A DNA stretch of 6,379 nt from Thermoplasmata archaeon (GCA_021797025.1 JAKAAK010000189.1:1-6379); one strand, 5' to 3'; counted from the first letter of the stretch, positions 1 to 5,936 are shown. The notes: a model not told the origin generated them from the letters alone. Translations and numbers: made by a program.

Positions 1-111
1 TTTAATATATTCATTTGCAGTTTTATTGCTCCTTGTATTCCAGATATTCCTTACAAGTTCCTGAAGATCCCCCCTTTCCATGGATTTAGATTTATTTTCT
101 ATATATGGCAT
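1..111 (-). CDS. N-terminal fragment of unidentified protein (runs off window)
   Basis: An open frame starts at ATG 111-109 (minus) and stays open for 37 codons to the window edge. An in-frame TAA at 120-118 fixes this ATG as the most upstream possible start. The visible peptide begins MPYIENKSKSMERGDLQELV and is hydrophilic, with no signal peptide or membrane segment. Only nine bases separate the start from the left end of the IS3 element, so its promoter is either gone or displaced to the far side of the element. I do not recognise the protein. The tract with NIW..R.NKT.NEYIK is reminiscent of N-termini of some IS256-type transposases, which would match the fragment at the other window end, but this is only a guess. 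It could equally be a resident gene once divergent from nagA. Confidence 0.5.
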   Translation of the reverse strand, partial: MPYIENKSKSMERGDLQELVRNIWNTRSNKTANEYIK

Positions 112-120
112 CCTTGGTTA

Positions 121-145
121 TGGATAGTTTAAAGTTAAACACATC
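121..145 (+). repeat. IS3 left terminal inverted repeat
   Basis: This stretch pairs with the reverse complement of 1427-1452. The outer eight bases TGGATAGT match exactly. After a mismatched stretch of 5-6 bases, TTAAACA (135-141) matches again, followed by a partly matching A-rich end finishing in ATC. One gap is needed. Confidence 0.8.
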
Positions 146-151
146 TAAAGA

Positions 152-193
152 GATATATATAACGAATGATTTATATAAACATATAAAGGGGGT
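152..193 (+). promoter_or_regulatory. orfA promoter and ribosome binding site
   Basis: Two TATA-like stretches lie inside the left end of the IS, GATATATATAA (152-162) and TTTATATAAA (170-179). The first would give a short leader containing GGGGGT (188-193), which is eight bases before the orfA ATG and resembles a Shine-Dalgarno site. The second would give an almost leaderless message. A Shine-Dalgarno-like site here contrasts with the resident genes of the window, which have none. Confidence 0.45.
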
Positions 194-201
194 AATGTAA
201 A

Positions 202-471
202 ATGCCTGGAAGAATATATACAAGTGAGGAGAAATTCAATATTATAATGGAATCATTCCAGAATCCAAATATTACAATAGCAGAAATATGCAGGAACCAT
301 GGAATAGCAGTATCACTATTTTACAAATGGAAGGAACAGTTTTTAGAAGGAGGCAAAAAGGGATTGGAAGGAAAGGATCCTGATAAGTCCTTAATTAAAG
401 AGAATGAAAAATTAAAGTCAATAATAGGTGAGATGGCAATAGCAAATGAAATATTAAAAAAAATTATATGA
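202..471 (+). CDS. IS3-family transposase OrfA (HTH protein)
   Basis: This 89-residue protein is the DNA-binding half of an IS3 transposase, which recognises the element's ends. Residues 1-55 form the usual OrfA helix-turn-helix (transposase_8 type), with landmarks R.YTSEEKF near the start, ITIAEICRNHGIAVSLFYKWK (about 24-44) and a following GKKGL. Residues 60-88 form the short leucine-zipper-like coiled coil (ENEKLKSIIGEMAIANEILK) that mediates multimerisation. Length is normal for the family. The stop TGA (469-471) comes just after a run of eight A (456-463) and overlaps an ATG in ATGA. Such A-runs are where IS3 elements usually make an OrfAB fusion by slippage. The frame itself looks intact. 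Confidence 0.9.
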   Translation: MPGRIYTSEEKFNIIMESFQNPNITIAEICRNHGIAVSLFYKWKEQFLEGGKKGLEGKDPDKSLIKENEKLKSIIGEMAIANEILKKII

Positions 472-476
472 GGAGG
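471..476 (+). promoter_or_regulatory. Shine-Dalgarno site AGGAGG for orfB
   Basis: A perfect AGGAGG overlaps the last base of the orfA stop and is five bases from the GTG at 482. It suggests that OrfB can be made by re-initiation at GTG 482. The same bases also lie in an open frame that runs from 458 into orfB, so a fusion through the A8 run remains possible. Confidence 0.55.
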
Positions 477-481
477 AAAAG

Positions 482-1418
482 GTGAGTTCAGTGGATGAGA
501 TGCATAACAATGGAATGAAAATAAGCAATGCATGCTATTATTCTGGAATTAACAGGATAACATACTATTACAGGAGAAAGCATGAAAACATTGAATATGG
601 AAGAACTTCAGCAACGATTGATAATAGTATCATTAATAAAATAATAGAACCATGCAAGGAAAGAATAACCTATGGCTATAACAGGATCTGGGCATTATTG
701 AGGAATTCAGGCATAAGAATAGCCAGGAAAACTGTATATAAAATAATGAAGGACAACAATCTGACACTTCCAGTGCATAGCCATAAGAACAGAAGGGAAC
801 TGAAGCTGTTAAAGGCTGATAAGCCTGAAATGCTGATAGAAACAGATATAACTTATATTCCAACAATAATGAAATAAATATTTAATGTTTATTAAGGATG
901 CATTTTCCAGGGAATGGCATGGCTATAACTATAACACATCATGCACATCTAGGGATGCAATAAATGCAATGTATGATGCTATTATAAGGAAGTTCAATGG
1001 AAAATTGCCTGAAAATATTACATTAAGAACAGATAACGGTCCACAGTATATTTCTAGGGAGTTCAATAATTATCTTAAAATAATGGGAATTAACCATGAA
1101 TACATAGAAAGGGAAACACCGGAGGATAATGGTGATATTGAAAGCTTCAATAATTCAATTAAGGCTGATTATATACGGATCAATGAAATCAACAATTTTA
1201 ATGATGGCAAAATAATCATAGAAAAGGCATTCCATGATTATAATAATATAAGGCCGCATTCTACATTGGATTACTATTCACCAATGCAGTTTTTGGATAA
1301 ATGGAATAATGACAGCAGCTTCAGGGAATATTACAGAGGATTTTTAAAGAATCTTAAGGAAACCTATAGAAGAAGAAAGCATAATTATTATAAGAGGTCT
1401 ATGATAAATGTCTCATGA
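482..1418 (+). pseudogene. IS3-family transposase OrfB, frameshifted (rve/DDE domain)
   Basis: This is the catalytic subunit of the IS3 transposase, split in two frames. The first part (482-877, GTG start) carries the HTH_21-like segment with TYGYNRIWALLRNSGI and KTVYKIMKDNNL, then ETDITYIPT with the first catalytic Asp (codon 845-847), and ends at TAA 875-877. The second part is open from 873 and reads NKYLMFIKDAFSREW, which continues the rve domain. It holds RTDNGPQY (second Asp, codon 1032-1034) and DNGDIESF (Glu, codon 1140-1142), with exactly 35 residues between Asp and Glu, the D-35-E signature. The frame change fits loss of two bases (or gain of one) near 866-875. Restored, the protein would have about 312 residues, near normal length. 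All three catalytic residues survive, so the decay looks recent, but no single chain contains them all. Confidence 0.88.
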
Positions 1419-1426
1419 AATGGAAA

Positions 1427-1452
1427 GATTTTTGTTTAAGAATCACTATCCA
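1427..1452 (-). repeat. IS3 right terminal inverted repeat
   Basis: This is the partner of the left repeat. Read on the minus strand it starts TGGATAGT, then TTAAACA after a mismatched stretch. The next base, 1453, begins unique DNA that leads into the nagA promoter. Confidence 0.8.
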
Positions 1453-1460
1453 ACATAAAG

Positions 1461-1476
1461 TAAATATTTATATATC
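1461..1476 (+). promoter_or_regulatory. nagA TATA box (leaderless promoter)
   Basis: The stretch contains TTTATATA (1467-1474) centred about 26 bases before the ATG at 1496, where an archaeal TATA box should sit if transcription starts at the start codon. A purine-rich AAAG (1457-1460) lies where the BRE would be. The box is nearly palindromic and also reads TATATAAA on the minus strand, so it could have served the leftward gene before the IS arrived. Confidence 0.65.
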
Positions 1477-1495
1477 TACACAATTAAGTTTAATT

Positions 1496-2644
1496 ATGGA
1501 TCAATTTAGTATAAAGTGCAAAAATATTGTAACACCTGCAGGAATTGTTGGGAAGTCATATATAAATATAAATAAGGATAAAATAGAAAGCCTGAGTGAT
1601 AAGCCAGTTTATTCCAATATCCTGGATCATCACAATGACATAGTACTTCCTGGATTTATAGATATACACACCCATGGATACTTTGGCATTGATGCTTCTA
1701 CCGCATCCTCCGAGGAAATCCTTTACTGGGCAAAAATGCTGGCCAAAAATGGTGTTACCTCATTTATACCTACCTGTGTTTCTCTGCCGCTCGACCAATT
1801 TTTTAAATTCATTGATAATGTAAAATATGCAATGCAAAATCAATCTCCCGGTGAGGCACGAATTCTCGGTGCAAGAAGCGAGGGTCCGTACATTAATATA
1901 TCAAGAAAGGGGGCACACAATCCAGAATATATAAGAGATATAGATATTGATGAAATAAACAATATTATCAAATATAGCAGGGGAGTTCTCAGAATAATAG
2001 ATATTGCACCTGAGCTCAAAAATTTCGACGATGCAATGCAATTATTTTCTAGGAATGGAATCATAGTATCTATAGGGCATACTGATGCGAATTACATCAC
2101 AGCAAACAATGCTCTCCTATCTGGAGTTAGGTTAATGACACATTTCTACAATGCTATGACACAATTTGACCACAGAAATCCCGGGGTTGTAGGGGCAGGT
2201 CTTTTATCTAAAAATGCGTATCTAGAAATTATTTCTGACTTCCATCATGTTTCAAGGGAAGCCATAGAAATTATGATTAATAACGTAGATTATAACCATG
2301 TCATTGAAATCACAGATTCTTTATCCATAGGAGGAACAGAAAATAATGAAGCAAAACTTGGCGGGCTGAATATTATAATAAAAGATGGAGTTGCGTGGAT
2401 AAAGGATACAAACACCATCGCTGGAAGTATTTTGGAAATGAAGCAGGCATATAAAAATCTAAGAGGACTTGGAATTACAGCAAATAATATTTCAAAGTTA
2501 TTATCATATAATCAAGCTCAATTGCTCGGATTGAATACCGGTAATGTATCCTCTGGCATGGTGGCAGATTTATGCTTTATGGACGATGCAGGAATGATCA
2601 CAGATACTATGGTGTCTGGCGTATTTGTAAATAATTTGAAATAA
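1496..2644 (+). CDS. nagA: N-acetylglucosamine-6-phosphate deacetylase
   Basis: A cytoplasmic amidohydrolase (382 residues, normal length) that converts GlcNAc-6-P to GlcN-6-P and acetate. Family landmarks appear in order: PGFIDIHTHG (52-61), SEGPYI with metal ligand Glu129, KGAHNP (138-143), VSIGHTDANY with His195, THFYNAM with His216, SDFHHVS with substrate-binding His251, EITDSLSIGG with catalytic Asp274, and IAGSILEMKQA near 308-318. Glu129/His195/His216 correspond to the metal site of E. coli NagA and Asp274 to its catalytic Asp273. The frame is open back to an ATG at 1415, but that start lies inside the IS element and upstream of the TATA box. The ATG at 1496 fits the leaderless promoter and the usual family N-terminus. 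It is followed after eight bases by murQ, so the two are probably co-transcribed. Confidence 0.93.
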   Translation: MDQFSIKCKNIVTPAGIVGKSYININKDKIESLSDKPVYSNILDHHNDIVLPGFIDIHTHGYFGIDASTASSEEILYWAKMLAKNGVTSFIPTCVSLPLDQFFKFIDNVKYAMQNQSPGEARILGARSEGPYINISRKGAHNPEYIRDIDIDEINNIIKYSRGVLRIIDIAPELKNFDDAMQLFSRNGIIVSIGHTDANYITANNALLSGVRLMTHFYNAMTQFDHRNPGVVGAGLLSKNAYLEIISDFHHVSREAIEIMINNVDYNHVIEITDSLSIGGTENNEAKLGGLNIIIKDGVAWIKDTNTIAGSILEMKQAYKNLRGLGITANNISKLLSYNQAQLLGLNTGNVSSGMVADLCFMDDAGMITDTMVSGVFVNNLK

Positions 2645-2652
2645 TTGTTATA

Positions 2653-3492
2653 GTGGCTGAAATGTGTGATAAAACAGAAGATATTAACATATATTCTAAC
2701 GGTATAGCTTCTATGAATTCTAGGGAAATCGCGGAGCTAATACATACTGCTGATATCCGGTCATACGAAAGCATTTTTCCAAATCTGGACAAAATTGCTA
2801 TGATAGCAGAACGTATGGTGGAAACAATAAAGAACCATGGAAGGGTTATTTATGTGGGAGCCGGCACCAGCGGGAGGCTTGCCGTTCAGGATGTGGCTGA
2901 ACTTCAACCAACCTATGGTCTCGGAATAGAAAGCTTTGATTATATAATAGCAGGAGGATTAAAAGCAGTTACACAGTCTATTGAAGATTCGGAAGACAGT
3001 GTAATTGAGGCAACAAAAGCACTGAAAGAGAAAGGAATAACCAGCAAGGACATGGTAATAGGTATTACAGCATCAGGAAGAACACCATTTGTTATTGGTG
3101 GTATAATTTATTCAAACAAAATAGGATGCTATACTGTCGGTATCACAAATAACAGAGATACGAAAATATCAAAAATCGTGAATGTATGTTTAGAACTAAT
3201 AACGGGTGCCGAAATTATTCAGGGTTCAACCAGAATGAAAGCCGGCACAGCTCAAAAAATGGTACTGAATATGCTATCAACAATAACTGCAGTAAAACTT
3301 GGCAGAACTCTTGATAACACAATGTCACATATGGGTTCCTGGTACAACGAAAAGCTTAGGGAGCGCGCAATAAATATCTTATCTATAAAGTTTAATATGT
3401 CAAAAGAGGATTCCTTAAAACTACTAGAAAAAAATAACTTTAACATATCAAAGGCTATTGATGAATTAAAGGGAAACAAAGAAGGCACGTGA
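2653..3492 (+). CDS. murQ: N-acetylmuramic acid 6-phosphate etherase (MurQ family)
   Basis: A SIS-fold lyase of 279 residues. The family cleaves the D-lactyl ether of MurNAc-6-P to give GlcNAc-6-P and D-lactate, and the product is the substrate of the gene just upstream. Motifs: IYVGAGTSGRLAVQD (66-80), VAELQPT with Glu83, IAGG (99-102), EDSEDS with Glu114, ASGRTPFVIGG (140-150), GSTRMKAGTAQKMVLNMLST (191-210), NEKLRERAINIL (232-243), and a small helical UBA-like tail (about 249-275). Glu83 and Glu114 correspond to the catalytic pair of E. coli MurQ. The segment around 221-231 differs from bacterial enzymes as I recall them. GTG 2653 is the longest start and ATG 2662 is equally possible. No Shine-Dalgarno site is seen, so translation may be coupled to nagA. 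A related role on another 3-O-substituted GlcNAc-6-P cannot be excluded. Confidence 0.87.
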   Translation: MAEMCDKTEDINIYSNGIASMNSREIAELIHTADIRSYESIFPNLDKIAMIAERMVETIKNHGRVIYVGAGTSGRLAVQDVAELQPTYGLGIESFDYIIAGGLKAVTQSIEDSEDSVIEATKALKEKGITSKDMVIGITASGRTPFVIGGIIYSNKIGCYTVGITNNRDTKISKIVNVCLELITGAEIIQGSTRMKAGTAQKMVLNMLSTITAVKLGRTLDNTMSHMGSWYNEKLRERAINILSIKFNMSKEDSLKLLEKNNFNISKAIDELKGNKEGT

Positions 3493-3498
3493 TTAAGC

Positions 3499-3541
3499 AT
3501 ACTATTGACGGTGGTTAATAATAATATTTTTATGATAGTAT
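3499..3541 (+). terminator. possible terminator of nagA-murQ operon
   Basis: The gap between the convergent murQ and kinase genes is only 37 bases (3493-3529). It holds a T5 tract (3527-3531) and a 7-base inverted repeat ATACTAT (3499-3505) / ATAGTAT (3535-3541) with a long loop. Archaeal terminators are mainly T-rich, so the tract could end plus-strand transcription. No comparable T-run is seen for the minus-strand gene. Confidence 0.25.
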
Positions 3542-4525
3542 TTTTAAAAACTTATTATAATCTGCTCGTCGTGGTCCATTTATTATGTTTTCAATTTGGG
3601 ATATCAATTGATCTCTTTTTTTAAAATCTACTGAAATTCCGAGTTTCTGCATGAGCACCAGTGCTCCACCGATGGCGACCTGATAGCCAGGATACGTATA
3701 AATACCAGTTCCTAATTTCTGCGATAATAAATTCTTATAAAATTGCCCCGCAAGAACAGTCCCACCCACTACTGAGATTCTTGGATTTTTGGAAAAATAT
3801 CCACTAACAGAATTTACAATAGATGATATATATTCAGCCGAGGAGTTAAATATATCCAGTGCTATTTTATTGCCTTTTGAGGCCATTTCAGAAACATAAG
3901 GTGCAAAACCTGCTACGTATGTTTTATCATGTTTTTGTTCTACTTCCGATATCAAATCCCTAAAATTCTTATGAAAATACTTCTCGCTGGCTACAACCAG
4001 ATATTTCTCTTCTATGATATTGTCGAACTCCTTTGTAGCCATATTTAATGCATGTTTAGCTATCCAGGATGCAGAGCCATCATCTCCAATAAACCAGCCC
4101 CATCCACCTACTCTATTCAATTTATTATTTAATAAATAAAAGCAAACACTCCCAGTACCTCCGGCAAAAACTATGCCCTCCTCATTTAAATTTGCTAGCT
4201 TGTATGCTGGTTCACCGTCGTTCATTTTTATAAAGTCTCTTCTGTTAGTAATTTTATCAATAATTTTAACGCCGATGTTAGTGTCTTTGTTAGAATCCCC
4301 TATTCCTGCAATTCCAAAAATTCCGTTTTGAATAGAATCCAGTGTTTCAGAAGCTAGATTTAAGGCATCAGATATGGCACTTCTGAGATTTTTCTCGGCT
4401 AATTTTGGTCCGGCACTGACAAAATTTGAGGGGCCAGAGACCCCAATCCCTGTAATCCTGTCATTTTTCTCATCAACTATAATTGCAACGGTTTTTGTTG
4501 CCCCACCATCAACGGAAAGTAACAT
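3530..4525 (-). CDS. BadF/BadG/BcrA/BcrD-type amino-sugar kinase (GlcNAc and/or MurNAc kinase)
   Basis: A cytoplasmic ATP-dependent kinase of the actin/hexokinase fold, 331 residues. Motifs: SVDGGATKT (4-12, phosphate-1 loop), NDGEPA (102-107) with Asp103 as likely catalytic base, FAGGTGS (120-126, phosphate-2), GGWGWFIGDDGSASWIAKHA (140-159, the hallmark block of GlcNAc kinases in this family), VVGGTVLAG (252-260, adenosine motif) and IGGALVL near 285-291. The context points to GlcNAc as substrate. Clostridium acetobutylicum MurK, of the same family, phosphorylates both MurNAc and GlcNAc, so here it could feed both murQ and nagA. The alternative is 2-keto-3-deoxygluconate kinase, an activity known for a Thermoplasma member of this family, but the neighbours argue against it. 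It is convergent with murQ and divergent from the deaminase gene. Confidence 0.85.
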   Translation of the reverse strand: MLLSVDGGATKTVAIIVDEKNDRITGIGVSGPSNFVSAGPKLAEKNLRSAISDALNLASETLDSIQNGIFGIAGIGDSNKDTNIGVKIIDKITNRRDFIKMNDGEPAYKLANLNEEGIVFAGGTGSVCFYLLNNKLNRVGGWGWFIGDDGSASWIAKHALNMATKEFDNIIEEKYLVVASEKYFHKNFRDLISEVEQKHDKTYVAGFAPYVSEMASKGNKIALDIFNSSAEYISSIVNSVSGYFSKNPRISVVGGTVLAGQFYKNLLSQKLGTGIYTYPGYQVAIGGALVLMQKLGISVDFKKRDQLISQIENIINGPRRADYNKFLKILS

Positions 4526-4543
4526 TATGCCACATAAAGTACA

Positions 4544-4556
4544 TTAATATTAATTT
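4544..4556 (-). promoter_or_regulatory. possible TATA box of the kinase gene
   Basis: On the minus strand this reads AAATTAATATTAA, centred about 25 bases before the kinase ATG, consistent with another leaderless message. It is less TATA-like than the boxes of the other two transcripts. The 10-mer ACATAAAGTA (plus strand, 4532-4541) lies between it and the start codon and recurs next to the nagA TATA box. Confidence 0.4.
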
Positions 4557-4833
4557 TTTCAATAGAATCAACTTCGTAAATCAAATTTTTAACCTGATAT
4601 AGATTAGAAGCATTAGTAGATAATGAGCAACCTATTTTTACATAGTTAGAATTCAAAATAAATCACGGGCAGGTTGCAAGCATATAGGTATTGTTAGTTT
4701 ATTTTTGTTAAGTATTTGCTGTGTAAAAATACGTGTAAATATAAATTATTTATAAGGTTCCCTAACTAGAGAGGTATCTATTGATTTAAATAACAATTCT
4801 AATAATCAGGTATTATGAAATGAGTATTTGAAT

Positions 4834-4845
4834 ACTGTAAACAGT
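4834..4845. promoter_or_regulatory. possible operator upstream of the deaminase gene
   Basis: The palindrome ACTGT-AA-ACAGT is flanked by two direct copies of TTTGAAT, 18 bases apart. It lies about 50-60 bases upstream of the TATA box of the SIS gene, where an archaeal activator could bind. It is a single, short site in A+T-rich DNA, so chance is a real alternative. Confidence 0.25.
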
Positions 4846-4893
4846 TTGAATTTTAACTTTGCATCTAACATATGTTCAACAAAAAATTCTAAT

Positions 4894-4906
4894 AATATAT
4901 ATATAT
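4894..4906 (+). promoter_or_regulatory. TATA box of the deaminase gene, deciding its start
   Basis: An alternating AATATATATATAT tract is centred about 26 bases before the in-frame ATG at 4926. It overlaps the earlier ATG at 4905, which would therefore not be in a transcript started from this box. The spacing matches that of the nagA promoter, so 4926 is the preferred start. Confidence 0.6.
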
Positions 4907-4925
4907 GACTAATTCATATCAAAAT

Positions 4926-5936
4926 ATGGTTAGTGGCCTAACTGATTCTGATAAAACTATTATGATGAGTGAAATACGTGAAGAACCTCTTGCCATTTCT
5001 AGAACGTTTAAAGTTCTTTCAGACAACTTTAAAAAAGTTATTGACATTATTAAAAGCAGTGATATTGTTTACATAACGGGTAGCGGCACAAGCTATCATG
5101 CATCTATAAATTTAGAGATCACATTGCTACGCCGTGGTGTAAATGCAGTTGCTGTAATGGCATCTGAATTGGAATATTATCTACCGGTAAATAGCGGTAA
5201 TAGAATAACAGTAATTCTTTTCAGCCAGTCTGGGGAGAGCAAGGATATTCTTAAATCCCTAGCATTGTCCAAGGCAAGAGGATACAAAACTATTGGCATT
5301 ACTAACATCAAAGAAAGTACATTATCCAACAATTCTGATATTTCAATAACTACAATGGCAAATGAGGAAAAATCAGTAGCAGCCACTAAAAGCCACATAG
5401 TTCAAATATTAATATCTGTAATGATAGACTCGGAGCTCCGTGGTAAAGAAAATATTGAGAAAATAAATGAAATTGAAGAAAATTTAAGTGGTATAATATC
5501 AAGAAGAGATAAAATTAAAAAACTTGTAGATAGGATTTCTAACAGGATAGTTTTACTCGGAGATGGATATCTATATCCATGCGCCATGGAGGGCGCTCTA
5601 AAATTTAAAGAAACTGGCAATCTAATTACTGAATCTTATCCATCGAGAGAATATTTACATGGGCCAATACAGGCTTTAAACAAAGAAACTACTGTTATTT
5701 TGCTTAACTATCACAATAGTATTGACAAGGAAGTAATAAACAGTATAAATAGTATAACAGAAAAAATAATTTCAATTGGTAATGAGAATTCAAATGATTT
5801 TATATTGCCAGATTCCTCAGAGGTGGTCGCACCGTTATTTTTCATTATTCCTCTACAGATTATGGCAAACTATAAAGCTGTTAACCTGCATTTGAACCCC
5901 GACTCGCCCTCTCATTTGACCAAAATTGTAAAATAA
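4926..5936 (+). CDS. SIS-domain glucosamine-6-phosphate deaminase (GlmS isomerase-like, archaeal GlmD / NagB-II type)
   Basis: A cytoplasmic protein of two tandem SIS domains that should convert GlcN-6-P to fructose-6-P and ammonia, the last step after NagA. Numbered from ATG 4905 (seven residues longer): MSEIREEP (21-28), ITGSGTSYHA (57-66), LFSQSGESKDI (105-115), KSVAATKSH (156-164), AMEGALKFKE (227-236), SREYLHGP (247-254) and NPDSPSHLTKIVK at the end. Glu229, Lys233, Glu236 and His252 match Glu481, Lys485, Glu488 and His504 of E. coli GlmS. The N-terminal glutaminase domain of GlmS is absent, which with the NagB-II-like C-terminus favours deamination over synthesis. ATG 4926 is preferred because of the TATA spacing, and 4905 is the longer alternative. 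It has its own promoter, divergent from the kinase. Another sugar-phosphate isomerase or deaminase of the AgaS/FrlB group is a lesser alternative. Confidence 0.85.
   Translation: MVSGLTDSDKTIMMSEIREEPLAISRTFKVLSDNFKKVIDIIKSSDIVYITGSGTSYHASINLEITLLRRGVNAVAVMASELEYYLPVNSGNRITVILFSQSGESKDILKSLALSKARGYKTIGITNIKESTLSNNSDISITTMANEEKSVAATKSHIVQILISVMIDSELRGKENIEKINEIEENLSGIISRRDKIKKLVDRISNRIVLLGDGYLYPCAMEGALKFKETGNLITESYPSREYLHGPIQALNKETTVILLNYHNSIDKEVINSINSITEKIISIGNENSNDFILPDSSEVVAPLFFIIPLQIMANYKAVNLHLNPDSPSHLTKIVK

Larger units (their letters stand above)
121..1452 (+). mobile_element. IS3-family insertion sequence, complete but inactivated (1332 bp)
   Basis: The element has imperfect terminal inverted repeats starting TGGATAGT on the left and ending ACTATCCA on the right, with the TG...CA termini usual in this family. 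It carries orfA (HTH protein) and orfB (DDE integrase-type transposase), about the size expected for IS3. orfB is frameshifted, so this copy should not transpose unaided. No target-site duplication is visible: the left flank ends GGTTA and the right flank starts ACATA. It lies between the leftward fragment gene and the nagA promoter. Its right end is about 15 bases from the nagA TATA box, so it may have replaced upstream control sequence. Confidence 0.88.
4526..4925. other. 400-base divergent intergenic region
   Basis: This separates the kinase and deaminase start codons and is long for an archaeal promoter region. It holds the two TATA-like boxes and a 7-base inverted repeat GCAACCT (4627-4633) / AGGTTGC (4671-4677). 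It also has a small palindrome ACTGT-AA-ACAGT (4834-4845) within two direct copies of TTTGAAT (4827-4833, 4845-4851), and a 12-base direct repeat AATTCTAATAAT (4795-4806, 4885-4896). A minus-strand open frame of 43 codons (4525-4656, TTG start) ends in TAA overlapping the kinase ATG as TAATG. No tRNA, structured RNA or convincing gene is seen. Confidence 0.6.

Noticed and set aside
866..885. Programmed frameshift within orfB
   Set aside because: IS3 elements shift at the orfA/orfB junction, not inside the catalytic domain, and no slippery heptamer or downstream structure is seen here.
1415..1495. Longer nagA start at ATG 1415
   Set aside because: It lies inside the IS3 right end and upstream of the TATA box, and the added 27 residues do not look like a NagA N-terminus.
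3252..3500. Minus-strand open frame opposite the end of murQ
   Set aside because: It is the antisense shadow of a well-supported coding region, with no recognisable domain. The same applies to the minus-strand frames at 321-533, 633-866, 1840-2064, 2607-2792, 5177-5398 and 5402-5620.
4621..4680. Riboswitch or structured RNA formed by GCAACCT / AGGTTGC
   Set aside because: The arms are only 7 bases with a 37-base A+T-rich loop and no further conserved structure.
4926..5936. Full glucosamine-6-phosphate synthase (GlmS)
   Set aside because: The N-terminal glutaminase domain is missing. The upstream region is intergenic, and the neighbours are catabolic.
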